The notes: generated by a model from the sequence alone, not told the origin. Numbered from the stretch's first letter, positions 8,342 through 17,303 are shown. The stretch: DNA of 64,000 nt from Oceaniferula flava (GCF_016811075.1 NZ_JAFBGL010000003.1:186001-250000), one strand, 5' to 3'. Program-made: numbers and translations.

Positions 8342-8977
8342 ATGAGCCTAACCAACGAAGTCGAGCAGTCAGAGAACAACAAAGATGGGGTGATCTTGGA
8401 CGCTTACGGTCGCAGACGATTCTTAGGAGTCGCGACAGCTGCTACGGCCGGCGTGCTCTGTGCGTCTCAGGATGCAGAGGCCGGTCTTTTTGGTTATTCT
8501 AAGAAACCAGTAGCAGGGATTCCTGATTCTTGGGTCCGACTCAAGGGGACCGATGTCAACCGTTATGCGAATTACGTCAAGAGCCTGAAACTGCGTAATA
8601 TCACGCCACGCATGGTGCTTGCACCTCACTTTAAAACGCGCGGGCGCACTCACAATTCTCTACCACCAAAGAGCCTTTGGAAAAAAATCGGACCCACGCT
8701 CAAAGTCATCGATCGCATGGCCGATGAAATGGGTGCTCCGCTCGAGGCGATCATTTCTGCCTACCGCAGCCCTTATTATAATTACGCCGTTCGCGGTAAA
8801 TCCCGTTCATTGCACATGGCGAACCAAGCTTGTGACGTCATGTTCCGCGGAGTGTCTCCTTCCCATGTGGCTCGCGTGGCAAGATACCTGCGCGAAAAGC
8901 GGAAATTCCAAGGTGGTGTAGGCCGCTACAGCAGCTTCGTCCACGTGGATACTCGAGGCTACAATGCTGATTGGTAA
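8342..8977 (+). CDS. Tat-exported M15 (YcbK/DUF882-like) peptidase, copy 2
   Basis: This 211-residue paralogue of the preceding gene has a Tat signal (YGRRRFLGVATAATAG, arginines 24-26). Its mature domain follows the first copy closely: 'GIPDSWVRLKGTDVNRYANYVKSL', 'ITPRMVLAPHFKTRGR.HNSLPPK', 'SAYRSPYYN', 'SLHMANQACDV' and 'FVHVDTRG' keep the His, Asp and His metal ligands. Divergence is concentrated in the N-terminal leader. A peptidoglycan-directed metallopeptidase exported folded through Tat is the most likely role, since several YcbK-like proteins are Tat substrates. A strong bidirectional terminator follows. Its substrate cannot be read from the sequence. Confidence 0.8.
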   Translation: MSLTNEVEQSENNKDGVILDAYGRRRFLGVATAATAGVLCASQDAEAGLFGYSKKPVAGIPDSWVRLKGTDVNRYANYVKSLKLRNITPRMVLAPHFKTRGRTHNSLPPKSLWKKIGPTLKVIDRMADEMGAPLEAIISAYRSPYYNYAVRGKSRSLHMANQACDVMFRGVSPSHVARVARYLREKRKFQGGVGRYSSFVHVDTRGYNADW

Positions 8978-9033
8978 GTTGCTTGCCAGGCACGGCCATC
9001 ACAATCTGCTTTCTTGTTCGATATCATAACACT

Positions 9034-9074
9034 AAAAAACCGCTGCTAGCGATCATCCTAGCAGCGGTTTTTTT
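9034..9074. terminator. Bidirectional hairpin terminator
   Basis: A perfect 11-bp stem, ACCGCTGCTAG (9039-9049) with CTAGCAGCGGT (9058-9068), is flanked by a run of A on the left and T on the right. It sits between the convergent M15 copy 2 and YceI genes and can end transcription from both sides. Confidence 0.85.
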
Positions 9075-9114
9075 GTGGAAATTGATAGGCCTGTTTGAGG
9101 CGTCTCGTGTTTAC

Positions 9115-9753
9115 TTATTCGGCGGGGGTAGCGTGCAGGTCGAAGCGGATGACCACTTCGTCACGAATCAGGTCGTCTTGCTTACCAGGATACTCAATGC
9201 CGAAGTCGCTGCGCTTGATGAAGAAATCGGCAGTGACTTGAATCTTGTCGTCCGATTGATCCACCTTGATAGGAATCGTCAGTGATTTGGTCACGCCGTG
9301 CAGGTCGAAGTTTCCAGTCAATTCATGCGTAGCGTCTTTGGGGCCAGATTGTTCCTTGAGACCGGTCACTGTGAACGTGCTGGTGGGGTAGGTAGCGACA
9401 TCGAAGAAATCTGTATTCTTCAGGTGAGCGGTGAGTTTTTCGTTGTCGGAGAAGGTGCTGTTGAGATCGATGACCACCTGGTGGCCGGCCTCGGAGAGTT
9501 GTCCGTCTTGAACATAGAAATGCCCATCGAATTTCTCAAAGCCTCCTTCGTGTGAGCCGGTGACCTTGGAGCCGACGAAGGTGATGGATGAGCCCTCTCC
9601 AATGACCCATTTTTGCCCTTGTCCTTGCTCTGTGCTGAGCTTTTTGGCTTCGGAGACTTCGGCTGCGGTGGATGTCTCGGCTGGGTTTTTGCAAGATACG
9701 AGAACGAGCGTGGTGGCGGTTGCTGCGGTGAGGATGGTGGTTGTTAGTTTCAT
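9115..9753 (-). CDS. YceI-family lipoprotein
   Basis: The start is the ATG whose last bases overlap the stop of the DoxX gene (ATGA overlap). The N-terminus ends in LVLVSC, a plausible lipobox with Cys near residue 21, so this 212-residue protein is probably a lipoprotein. The YceI lipocalin-like barrel is recognisable from 'SSITFVGSKVTGSHEGGFEKFDGHF', 'FFDVATYPTSTFTVTGL' and 'THELTGNFDLHGVTKSLTIP'. YceI proteins bind polyisoprenoids or similar amphiphiles. It is the last gene of a four-gene operon with DoxX, a flavin reductase and pirin, which suggests a role in quinone or redox stress. The call is secure; the ligand is unknown. Confidence 0.9.
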   Translation of the reverse strand: MKLTTTILTAATATTLVLVSCKNPAETSTAAEVSEAKKLSTEQGQGQKWVIGEGSSITFVGSKVTGSHEGGFEKFDGHFYVQDGQLSEAGHQVVIDLNSTFSDNEKLTAHLKNTDFFDVATYPTSTFTVTGLKEQSGPKDATHELTGNFDLHGVTKSLTIPIKVDQSDDKIQVTADFFIKRSDFGIEYPGKQDDLIRDEVVIRFDLHATPAE

Positions 9754-10154
9754 GGTTGTTTTGATGTTGAGTTGAGAAGTGCGAGAAATGACTGACGTCC
9801 AGCCCAGAGTAAGTAGGCTGATAAGGCAGCGATAATGATGACCGGAGGTGCAAACACGGCGCCGTGTCCTTTGATGAAGAGATTGATGGCGATGATATTG
9901 ATTACCACAGGGCCGAGAATCAGCAGCCCCCAATTGCGCGATTTAGGGATTACGACCAAGATAGCTCCGAGAATTTCCATCACTTTGAGAAAGTCCAGAT
10001 AGCCGCTCTGGGAGATGGCGGTGAAAAAGGCCACTGTGTGAGGTCCGGATTCGCCTCCGCTGGGCATTTTCAGAAAGTGAAAGAAGTGATTCAATCCAAA
10101 CAAGAGAAAGGCAAGTCCAAGCAGGGCTCCTGCTATGTTGGGAAGCTGTTTCAT
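9750..10154 (-). CDS. DoxX-family membrane protein
   Basis: This 134-residue protein has four predicted membrane segments: 'AGALLGLAFLLFGLNHF', a second spanning the FLKVMEILGAILVVIP region, 'WGLLILGPVVINIIAINLFI' and 'FAPPVIIIAALSAYLLWAG'. The GLNHFFHF start and the mid-chain GAILVVIP motif fit the DoxX/DoxD-like family, whose members work in redox and sulfur metabolism. Its stop overlaps the start of the YceI gene by 4 bp, so the two are translationally coupled. The flavin reductase and pirin genes lie upstream on the same strand. The exact function of DoxX proteins in this setting is not established. Confidence 0.8.
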   Translation of the reverse strand: MKQLPNIAGALLGLAFLLFGLNHFFHFLKMPSGGESGPHTVAFFTAISQSGYLDFLKVMEILGAILVVIPKSRNWGLLILGPVVINIIAINLFIKGHGAVFAPPVIIIAALSAYLLWAGRQSFLALLNSTSKQP

Positions 10155-10175
10155 TGGGTAGCGAATGTTGGTGTT

Positions 10176-10718
10176 CTAGCGAAGCTGGGAAACGAGAGCA
10201 TCCACGGCTTCATTGAGCTGAGAGGCCAGGTCTTCGTCATTTATTCCCTCGGATCCAAAGGTATCATAAAATTGTGGTAGACTGAAGGTCGCTGCGAGTT
10301 CGGCCCCCATCCTCGGAAAGGTGGCTTTTCCTGCCTCCATCACAGTGGCTCCGCCACGGGCTCCCGGTGAACTGCTCAGCAGCAGCATGGGTTTTCCCTG
10401 CCAGACTTTCTGTTCGATCCGCGATGCCCAATCGTAGATGTTCTTAAACGCGGCGGTGTACGAGCCATTGTGCTCGGCGAGCGAGAGGATGATGGCGTCG
10501 TGGGCAGCAATCAGATCGATAAAACGCTGAGCGTCCTTCGGGGGGCCGTTTTCCTTTTCTTCGTCTTCGCTGTAGATCGGGAGATCGAGGTCGCGGAGGG
10601 AGAGCTCAGTGACGTCGGCTTGCTCCAATTGAGAAGCGGCGAGTGCTGCGGCGTGTTTGGCCAGCTGCTGGTTGATGGAGGTGGAGCTGGTAGATGCTCC
10701 GAATGCGAGTAGTTTCAT
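10176..10718 (-). CDS. NADPH-dependent FMN reductase / quinone reductase-like flavoprotein
   Basis: The 180-residue protein has the flavodoxin-like NADPH-dependent FMN reductase fold: N-terminal 'LLAFGASTSSTSINQQLA' (phosphate-binding loop), 'AAHDAIILSLAEHNGSYTAAFKNIYDWASRI' (flavin contact) and 'WQGKPMLLLSSSPGARGG'. Relatives such as ChrR, YieF and azoreductases reduce quinones, flavins or metals with NAD(P)H in the cytosol. It lies between pirin (35-bp gap) and DoxX (21-bp gap) in one operon. The combination with pirin, YceI and a divergent LysR regulator suggests a quinone or electrophile stress response; that is inference. The residue spacing fits the family, and no truncation is visible. 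Confidence 0.85.
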   Translation of the reverse strand: MKLLAFGASTSSTSINQQLAKHAAALAASQLEQADVTELSLRDLDLPIYSEDEEKENGPPKDAQRFIDLIAAHDAIILSLAEHNGSYTAAFKNIYDWASRIEQKVWQGKPMLLLSSSPGARGGATVMEAGKATFPRMGAELAATFSLPQFYDTFGSEGINDEDLASQLNEAVDALVSQLR

Positions 10719-10753
10719 CGGTTGGTTGGTTTTGTTAGGTTTAGTGTGGTGGA

Positions 10754-11470
10754 TTATTCGAGTTCAAAAAGAAGAAATTCACTTTCTTCATCGGCGCGAA
10801 GCCGTAGCGGGGAATGATCGATGGCAACAGCGTCTCCAGCCTGGAGCGTCTGCCCAGCCAGCTGCACGCGGCCTTGGATCATTTGTAACCAGAGGTGCGG
10901 ACGATCGTTGTGCGCTGGGTGCTGCCACAGTGCACCGGCTGACAGTTTTCCCAAACTGATGTCTGCGTGCTGGCGAATCTGGAGCGAGCCGTCTCGACCT
11001 GTGGCCGAGGCTAACAAGGTTAATGGCTCGTTGCTTTTCCGCTCCGCCGGTTTCAGGTCGGCATAGCGTGGTTCGCCACCTGCTTGCTTCGGAGTAAGCC
11101 AGATTTGCAGCAGATGTGCGGCTTCGCTGCCTGGGTTGCGTTCTGCATGCAGCACTCCATCGCCGGCCGACATGTATTGAAATTCACCGGCTTTGATGGT
11201 GCGACCATGCCCCATGGAGTCTTGATGCTCCAATTCCCCCGCGATGAGGTAGGTGAAAATCTCCATGGATTCATGGGGGTGCATTCCGAAACCTTGGCCC
11301 GGTGCAATGATGTCTTCGTTGATGACGCGAAGGCTGCGATAGCCCATCTGCGCCGGATCGTAGTAGTCGGCGAAGGAAAAGGTGTGCCAGGAGTCGAGCC
11401 AGCCGTGCTCGGCGTGCCCGCGGTCACCCGCGCGGCGGATGGTGAGTTTCGAGGTGTTGTTTGTTTTCAT
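10754..11470 (-). CDS. Pirin-family protein (bicupin)
   Basis: The product has 238 residues, the usual size of YhhW-type pirins. Diagnostic sequences are 'RRAGDRGHAEHGWLDSWHTFSFADYYDP', 'FGMHPHESMEIFTYLIAGELEHQDSMG' (two His, then His, and a Glu as metal ligands) and 'GDGVLHAERNP'. Members bind Fe(II) in the N-terminal cupin; E. coli YhhW degrades quercetin, while others act as redox-sensing co-regulators. It is the first gene of the minus-strand operon pirin, flavin reductase, DoxX, YceI, and it is divergent from the LysR-type gene at 11580, which is the likely regulator. No unusual feature was seen. Confidence 0.92.
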   Translation of the reverse strand: MKTNNTSKLTIRRAGDRGHAEHGWLDSWHTFSFADYYDPAQMGYRSLRVINEDIIAPGQGFGMHPHESMEIFTYLIAGELEHQDSMGHGRTIKAGEFQYMSAGDGVLHAERNPGSEAAHLLQIWLTPKQAGGEPRYADLKPAERKSNEPLTLLASATGRDGSLQIRQHADISLGKLSAGALWQHPAHNDRPHLWLQMIQGRVQLAGQTLQAGDAVAIDHSPLRLRADEESEFLLFELE

Positions 11471-11579
11471 GAGCGAACTCTGTCAGAGATTCGCGCTCTT
11501 GGCTAATTCCGTAATTTCATGCTTAGCATGTGATTCTTCTATGCTTGAGTATTCACTTTAGCTGATTAAGATATTAGCC
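11471..11579. promoter_or_regulatory. Divergent pirin/LysR promoter region with a 13-bp palindrome
   Basis: The gap of 109 bp between divergent genes contains CATGCTTAGCATG at 11518-11530, a palindrome around a central T. It has the T-N11-A form of a LysR-type box, so it is a candidate binding site for the product of the adjacent LysR gene, acting on the pirin operon and on its own gene. Confidence 0.5.
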
Positions 11580-12455
11580 GTGAACCTGGAGCATTTGAGA
11601 AACTTCATCGAGGTTGCCGTGGAGATGAACATTTCCTCTGCGGCCAAGCGGCTACGACTGACCCAGCCTGCGCTGAGCCGGCAGATGGCGGTGTTTGAGA
11701 ATGACACTGGTTGGAAGCTGTTTGAGCGGGGCGCGAAATCGATTCGGCTGACGCGCGACGGCGAGGTGGTCGCCCGACTCGGACAGGAGATGCTGGACGG
11801 GGTTGATCGAATCCATGCACAAATGCGCCGTGAGATCGAAGGCGCCACCATCCGCATCGCCTATGCTCCATCCTTGGCGGGAGCCATGCTGAAGTTGGCG
11901 ATTGCGCGATTCACCCAGCTTCATCCGCAGGTGCAGGTTAGTTTGGCCGACTGCAGCACGGAGGAAATGATGGCAGGCCTGGAGCAGGGGAAGTATGACC
12001 TGGTGGTGGGCGTGGTGCATGAGCAAGCCGGCGTCGAATGGCAGGCGCTGCGGCAAGAACGTTTCGTCGTGGCGATGCCCAGCGACCACCCGCTGGCCAA
12101 AAAGCGCAGCATCCATGCGAGCGATCTCGACCAAGCCAAGCTTCTGCTGCTTTCGCGCACTGATTACCCCGGTTACTGGCAGGAGGTGAGTGCTTACTTC
12201 CGAGCCCAGGGGATCAATGCCAAGGTCGCCGGTGAGTTTGACTCCTTATCGAGCATCCAACTGGGAATTGAGGCGAAGATGGGGCTGGCGATGGTGGCCG
12301 CGCGGGCGCAGTTGGGCAAGATGGTGAAGCTGAAAAAACTCGATCCCGAACCTGCGCCGATCTGTGTGGCGGCGGGGAGGCGACTCGCGGTAGCTACCGA
12401 GCCTCACATCGAGGCCTTTCTGGCCGAGCTGAAAGTGGCAGGCGAACTAGCCTAA
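11580..12455 (+). CDS. LysR-family transcriptional regulator
   Basis: The 291-residue product begins at GTG and shows the LysR winged helix-turn-helix at residues 1-60: 'LEHLRNFIEVAVEMNISSAAKRLRLTQPALSRQMAVFE'. A substrate-binding domain follows from about residue 85 ('TIRIAYAPSLAGAMLKLAIARFTQLHPQVQVSL'), with 'DLVVGVVHE' and 'FVVAMPSDHPLA'. Such regulators sense a small molecule and activate a divergent operon, here the pirin, flavin reductase, DoxX, YceI set. The 109-bp intergenic palindrome is a candidate site. Its 3' end overlaps the convergent sufS gene by 9 bp. The effector cannot be inferred. Confidence 0.92.
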   Translation: MNLEHLRNFIEVAVEMNISSAAKRLRLTQPALSRQMAVFENDTGWKLFERGAKSIRLTRDGEVVARLGQEMLDGVDRIHAQMRREIEGATIRIAYAPSLAGAMLKLAIARFTQLHPQVQVSLADCSTEEMMAGLEQGKYDLVVGVVHEQAGVEWQALRQERFVVAMPSDHPLAKKRSIHASDLDQAKLLLLSRTDYPGYWQEVSAYFRAQGINAKVAGEFDSLSSIQLGIEAKMGLAMVAARAQLGKMVKLKKLDPEPAPICVAAGRRLAVATEPHIEAFLAELKVAGELA

Positions 12456-13673
12456 CATCATCGACGCCTTTTTCACCGCCTCGATGAAGAGATCCACCTC
12501 TTCCTCGGTGTTGTATGCGGCGAAGGATGCCCGTGCCGTGCCGGTGATGCCGAAGCGTGCCATCAGTGGCTGACAGCAGTGGTGACCAGTGCGCAGGGCG
12601 ACTCCCATTTGGTCCATCAGCATGCCGAGATCGTAGTGGTGGTGGCTGCCGATGGAAAAGGAAATGACTGAGGCTTTGTTCGGCGTGGTGCCGTAGATGC
12701 GGATGCCGTCGATATCTTGCAGGGCGGCGGTGGCTCGCTCTTGCAGGGTGTTTTCGTGCGCGGCGATGTTTTCCATGCCGAGCGCGTTCATGTAATCAAT
12801 GGCGGCGGCCATGGCGATGGCTCCTTCGATATCCGGAGTGCCCGCTTCGTATTTGAACGGCAGGTCGTTGTAGGTGGTGTGCTCAAAGGTGACTTCCTTG
12901 ATCATCTCTCCACCGCCACGCCAGGGTGGTAGGGTATCCAGGATTTCCTCTTTGCCAAATAACACGCCGATGCCTGTGGGCCCGTAGATTTTGTGGCCGG
13001 AGAAGGCGTAGAAATCGCAACCAAGCTGCTGCACGTCCACATTCAAGTGGGGCATCGCTTGCGCGCCATCGATCAAGACCAGCGCCTCATGCGCTTTGGC
13101 GGCGGCGATGATTTCTTCGATCGGGTTGATCGTGCCGAGTGCGTTCGAGACGTGGTTGACAGCGACCAAACGGACGCTGTCGTCTAACATGTCAGCGTAA
13201 GCCTCCATGTCGACACTGCCGTCGTCGAGCACGGGGATGACTTTCAGGGTCGCGCCGGTGCGCTCGCAGAGCATTTGCCACGGCACGATGTTGGAGTGGT
13301 GTTCCAGACCGGAGATGACCACGGTATCGCCACGACCGATCTTGCCGGAAAGGCTCAGGGTGTTGGAAACCAGGTTGATGGCATCGGTGGTGCCGGAGGT
13401 GAAGATGATTTCGTGCTCATGCCGACTATTCATGTGCCGGGACACGGTGGAGCGTGCTGCCTCGTGCGCAAGCGTGGCCTCCCGTGCAAGCTTGTGAGCG
13501 GCGCGGTGGATGTTGGCATTGATGCGACTGTAATAATCGCGGCTGGCCTCCATCACCTGACGTGGTGTCTGACTGGTAGCGGCGTTATCGAGGTAGACCA
13601 GCGGCCGTCCGTTAATCTCCTGATCGAGGATGGGGAAATCAGCGCGGATGGAATTGGGGTCGAGATGAGGCAT
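12447..13673 (-). CDS. sufS: Cysteine desulfurase, SufS type
   Basis: SufS is a PLP enzyme that moves sulfur from cysteine to a persulfide for Fe-S cluster assembly. The sequence shows 'YLDNAATSQTP', 'SGTTDAIN', the PLP lysine in 'FSGHKIYGPTG' (about Lys228 from this start) and the catalytic cysteine in 'RTGHHCCQPLM' (about Cys366). Length (408 residues) and the start 'MPHLDPNSIRADFPILDQE' fit group II desulfurases. I chose the ATG at 13673 over the in-frame TTG at 13691. No sufB, sufC, sufD or sufE/sufU lies next to it, so the rest of the SUF machinery is elsewhere. Its end overlaps the LysR gene by 9 bp. Confidence 0.93.
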   Translation of the reverse strand: MPHLDPNSIRADFPILDQEINGRPLVYLDNAATSQTPRQVMEASRDYYSRINANIHRAAHKLAREATLAHEAARSTVSRHMNSRHEHEIIFTSGTTDAINLVSNTLSLSGKIGRGDTVVISGLEHHSNIVPWQMLCERTGATLKVIPVLDDGSVDMEAYADMLDDSVRLVAVNHVSNALGTINPIEEIIAAAKAHEALVLIDGAQAMPHLNVDVQQLGCDFYAFSGHKIYGPTGIGVLFGKEEILDTLPPWRGGGEMIKEVTFEHTTYNDLPFKYEAGTPDIEGAIAMAAAIDYMNALGMENIAAHENTLQERATAALQDIDGIRIYGTTPNKASVISFSIGSHHHYDLGMLMDQMGVALRTGHHCCQPLMARFGITGTARASFAAYNTEEEVDLFIEAVKKASMMLG

Positions 13674-13696
13674 GGTAGAGGCGTGAGTCAATGAGC

Positions 13697-15616
13697 TTAC
13701 TCAAAGAGGTGAACGTAGAGGTTTTTCACCGTTTCCGGATTCAGCAGGAAGTAGTTTTCCTCCCCTTCGTTTTCGGCGGAGTAGGGGACGGTGTCGATTT
13801 TTCCAAAGAAGATGAAATTCCCCGGCGTGTGGGCAATCCTGAGAGTTTTCACCACAGGCGGCAGGTTCTCACCATGATCGCCGACACGTTGAACATGAAT
13901 GCGGATCGTGGTGTTCGGGTTTTTCAATGCCTGGGCGGCTTGGCTGTGGAGTGGTCCGAGCCACTTGGTGGTTTCCAGACTTTCGAGATGGCTGAGCAGG
14001 TTGCTGGCGCGGTTGGGGTTGAGACTGCCGGTGGCATCGACGCCGTCGATCTTCGCCTTCCAGAGGTCGCTGAAGTAGTTGTAGTCGAGGTGCACCGCCG
14101 GTTGGCCACGGCGTTCGATGTCGATGGCGGTGACATCCACCTTGGGAATGTGCCAGACGTGGGAGGTGCGCCATTGCCAGGTGTTCACGGCGATTTTACC
14201 CACCGTTTCGGGGCTGATCTGCCAGATGTTGGGGCGCCCCACGATGTGGGCGTAGATGGTTTTCTTATCGGGGCCTCGGCCCATGGCGATGCGCATGCCC
14301 TCGTTGCTAAAGCTAACGAAGCCGAGCTGCAGGAAGGGTTTGTCGAGACCGTAAGGTTTCAGGTCGGTGGCGGCATCGGTGACGAATTTCTCCACCTTGT
14401 CGCGGGTCACTGCCGTCATCAGATCGATCACCGCGTCTTGGTTGGCGGTTTCTTTGCCTGTGCGACGAAGGACTTTCCAAGTGGTCTTGGTCGTGCGTGT
14501 CAGCAGGGTGTCGGAGCGTCCCTGCGGGCGAATGATGATGGTTTTCAGCTGCGGCCCATTGAGGTGGGTCATGGTTTTTGATCGCAGATCGTTCACCCCG
14601 GTCTGCAGCTGGCTCAGTGCTGTGGCGCCAGCCAGTGCCTGGGTGAGGGGTAGGTGGAAAATGGTATCGGGCCGATCGCTCACGGTGGCGAGAGTGGTGG
14701 CCTGTCCCTCGGTGGCGGGGGGAAATACGTGCAGCTTGATATCCTCCTCAGCACCGGCGAAGTGGATGGAGATCTCTCTTGCCTGGGCACTGCTCTCACC
14801 GGCGGTCGGCAGGGTGACACTGGCGCGATCCTCCACCTTCACGGCGGTGAGGCGGGAGATATCGAGGAACAGATCGCTAAGCGCCTTGGGATCCACCCGC
14901 AGCTCGAGTGGCTTGGTGATCCGCCAACCTGATTGCAGGTTCGGACGCGACAGAACAACTTCACCTTCAGGGCTCTGAATGCTGATCCGATCGAGATACT
15001 TCGGGCTGAAATAGAATGGGCGATGGTCGCGGAAGTAGGCGAACTGCTGGTTGAAAAGTCCATGGACGAGAGCGCCGGTGCTCGCCGAGCAGAGGTAGAT
15101 TTTCCGTTTTAACTCACGATCGGCGAGGCGGATGAAGGTGGTGGGGTAGGTTTCCTTGCCGTCCTCGGATTTCACCTGCCAGGCAGCTTTACGGCCGATC
15201 CGGTAATCGCAAACCGTGTTGCCCTGAGCGTCCGACATGGTCACGCGGGTGTGACCGGCGCGGAGACCGAATTCCTTCAGATCGAGGTCGTCACGCGGGA
15301 GCACTTCCTGAACTTCCAGCCCTGCGGTGAACTGGAACAGGGCGGTGACATAGCGGGGATCCACGCGGTCTTCCCACGGAGTTTCACTTTTCCAGACATT
15401 GCCGTCCACCTTGAAGGCGATTTCCTGACCTTCGCTATCGGTCAACTTGATGTGGCGAACCTGGTTCAGCTCCTCAACGTCAAACAGCTTCTCGCCGGGT
15501 GCGGTGCTGGGCGCCCCGAAGATGGCTGCTCGGTATTTACTGCCCGTATGCACGACGGCGAGGCCACCTAGCAGGGTGGCCAGAATAACGAGTAGAATGG
15601 TAGGTGTATAACGCAT
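13697..15616 (-). CDS. DUF4340-domain protein of a GldG-type ABC system
   Basis: The 639-residue protein has a single N-terminal membrane helix (TILLVILATLLGGLAVVH) followed by a large extracytoplasmic region. Its beta-rich repeats ('FDVEELNQVRHIKLTDSEGQEIAFKVDGNVWKSETP', 'ISIQSPEGEVVLSRPNLQSGWRITKPLELRVD', 'LKPYGLDKPFLQLGF') are typical of DUF4340 proteins. In Verrucomicrobiota, Planctomycetota and many Proteobacteria these are encoded after GldF/GldG-like ABC components. Here it follows the GldG-like gene (45-bp gap) and precedes sufS. The function of this set outside gliding bacteria is unknown; links to envelope maintenance are suggested but unproven. Confidence 0.8.
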   Translation of the reverse strand: MRYTPTILLVILATLLGGLAVVHTGSKYRAAIFGAPSTAPGEKLFDVEELNQVRHIKLTDSEGQEIAFKVDGNVWKSETPWEDRVDPRYVTALFQFTAGLEVQEVLPRDDLDLKEFGLRAGHTRVTMSDAQGNTVCDYRIGRKAAWQVKSEDGKETYPTTFIRLADRELKRKIYLCSASTGALVHGLFNQQFAYFRDHRPFYFSPKYLDRISIQSPEGEVVLSRPNLQSGWRITKPLELRVDPKALSDLFLDISRLTAVKVEDRASVTLPTAGESSAQAREISIHFAGAEEDIKLHVFPPATEGQATTLATVSDRPDTIFHLPLTQALAGATALSQLQTGVNDLRSKTMTHLNGPQLKTIIIRPQGRSDTLLTRTTKTTWKVLRRTGKETANQDAVIDLMTAVTRDKVEKFVTDAATDLKPYGLDKPFLQLGFVSFSNEGMRIAMGRGPDKKTIYAHIVGRPNIWQISPETVGKIAVNTWQWRTSHVWHIPKVDVTAIDIERRGQPAVHLDYNYFSDLWKAKIDGVDATGSLNPNRASNLLSHLESLETTKWLGPLHSQAAQALKNPNTTIRIHVQRVGDHGENLPPVVKTLRIAHTPGNFIFFGKIDTVPYSAENEGEENYFLLNPETVKNLYVHLFE

Positions 15617-15661
15617 GATGCGGTGAAATACGAAACCGGAATGAAGTGGCGACGTGCTAGG

Positions 15662-17269
15662 TTAAGCTCGCCTCACATTCCAAACAATCAAGGATGTTAG
15701 TAGCGCGGCGGCGGGGAGGAAGATGAGCACGATCCGACTGATGAAGGTGTTATGCGCGTCCAAGAGGGTGATCTTGTTGCGATGCAACTTGCGCGGACCG
15801 ATGCCGATCAGATCTTCCCGGCCCACCAGCCAGTTGATGCTGGATTTGACAAAATCAGCCTGCTCTGGGCGGGTGTTTTTCAGCGAGAGGAAGTCGGTGT
15901 TGCTGATGACGACCATCTTGGAAACCAGCTGGGCGGTATCGTCTGACGTTGCCTGACCACGGAGCACGGCGGCAGCCAAGTAGAGTGGCGCGGTGTGATC
16001 CTCTTCCTTGTTGAATACCGGGTTTTCTTCTTGGTAGCGGGTTTCTCCCCACCATCCTTCGGAGGCTTGGATCAAGGCGATCGGACGAATCCGGCGGTTC
16101 ATGAGTTGGTCGTCGTTTTCCCGGACTTCGAGGCTGCTGGAGGATCCATCGAAAATGGTCGCTTGGCCACCCAGATCGGCCGTGATTTCCGCACCTCGGG
16201 CGAAGATGGCGCGGACTTTCGACAGCGTTTGCTTGGCCTCGACGCTGATGATCCGGTCGTTCCGTGGCGTGATACCATAGTTGCGCAGGAAGATCCGCAG
16301 GTTGTTCAATTTCACGTTGGGGTCGAGGGTCACTAGAATCGATGATTTCGGACGGTCCCAATACTCGGTGAGAATTTTGATTTCCCGGGTGTCGAGATCA
16401 TACTGAGGGGCGATCAGTGCCAGGCCTTCGGCATCGGCCGGGATGCTGTCGATATCGGTCAGACGGATGGGCACCAGCTGGATATTCTGCTGGGCCAGCA
16501 TGGTGTAGAGCACCTTCCATGGTGGTTCGCCATCGCTGGACTCGAGCGCACTCTTATCGGCAGCGAAGTAGATTTTTCGCGGTGTGCCTTCGATGGCCCC
16601 GATGATCGAGGATGTCACCATGTCCTCATCCTGCCAGGCTGAGATGTAGCGGTTGCGGAATTGGTCCAGCTCTTCGAGGTAGAGGTTCTTGACCAAGAGG
16701 GTGCGCACGTGGGCGGAGAGTTGCTGTTGTTCGGTTTTTTTGACGGCATTTTCCGTCGGGGTGCCATCGACATTGGTGGCGCTGGTGTCCGTGCTTGTAT
16801 CGAGCGCTTGCTCCCGACCATCCACCAGGATCATGTCCTCGATGTAGGGCTGGCCGTAAAGCTGCTCGATTTCCAAGGTGCGATCGGTCTGGCGGGCGGG
16901 ATCGACGAATTCCAAGCTGATCGAGCCACCACTCAGTCGCTTGTATTCATCCAGCAGGTTGCGCATCCGCGAGAAGTGCGGGGAGCCACGGCGGATCACG
17001 GCGATCATCTTGATCGGCGATTGGCGGTCTTTGACCAGCTCACCTTTGATGGTTTTCTCCGTGAAATCGGAGAGGGTGAAGTCCTTGCGCTCGGTGAGGT
17101 CGATGCGTTCGTGTTTGGCGCAGCTGAGGTAGTTCACCGAGATGATCACGATGACAAAGGCGATCACCTGGATGGTCACCAAGATACTGCGTCCGATACG
17201 ACTCACCGGGCGGCGATCGACGGAGGCTTGGGAAGCTGCGGCGGGGTCTGTGGAAGGAGTGTCCGACAT
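15662..17269 (-). CDS. GldG-family ABC-associated protein
   Basis: The 535-residue protein has a membrane helix near residues 27-48 (RSILVTIQVIAFVIVIISVNYL), a long extracytoplasmic part, and a C-terminal helix (IVLIFLPAAALLTSLIVWNVRR). The 'RIDLTERKDFTLSDFTEKTI' sequence after the first helix and 'IKMIAVIRRGSPHFSRMRNLLDEYKRLSGGSISLEFVDPAR' are hallmarks of GldG/ABC_transp_aux. In Flavobacterium, GldG works with GldF and the ATPase GldA. The permease gene is 34 bp upstream and the DUF4340 gene 45 bp downstream, giving a three-gene unit. No ATPase gene adjoins it. Substrate is unknown. Confidence 0.87.
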   Translation of the reverse strand: MSDTPSTDPAAASQASVDRRPVSRIGRSILVTIQVIAFVIVIISVNYLSCAKHERIDLTERKDFTLSDFTEKTIKGELVKDRQSPIKMIAVIRRGSPHFSRMRNLLDEYKRLSGGSISLEFVDPARQTDRTLEIEQLYGQPYIEDMILVDGREQALDTSTDTSATNVDGTPTENAVKKTEQQQLSAHVRTLLVKNLYLEELDQFRNRYISAWQDEDMVTSSIIGAIEGTPRKIYFAADKSALESSDGEPPWKVLYTMLAQQNIQLVPIRLTDIDSIPADAEGLALIAPQYDLDTREIKILTEYWDRPKSSILVTLDPNVKLNNLRIFLRNYGITPRNDRIISVEAKQTLSKVRAIFARGAEITADLGGQATIFDGSSSSLEVRENDDQLMNRRIRPIALIQASEGWWGETRYQEENPVFNKEEDHTAPLYLAAAVLRGQATSDDTAQLVSKMVVISNTDFLSLKNTRPEQADFVKSSINWLVGREDLIGIGPRKLHRNKITLLDAHNTFISRIVLIFLPAAALLTSLIVWNVRRA

Positions 17270-17303
17270 GTTAGGAAAAAACGGGATGGGAAAAGGAAAG
17301 AGG

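Noticed and set aside
13691-14581. 296-codon plus-strand frame opposite the DUF4340 gene
   Set aside because: Composition is typical of a reverse-complement shadow (Val, Gly, Asp rich), and the minus strand has a well-supported gene with operon context.
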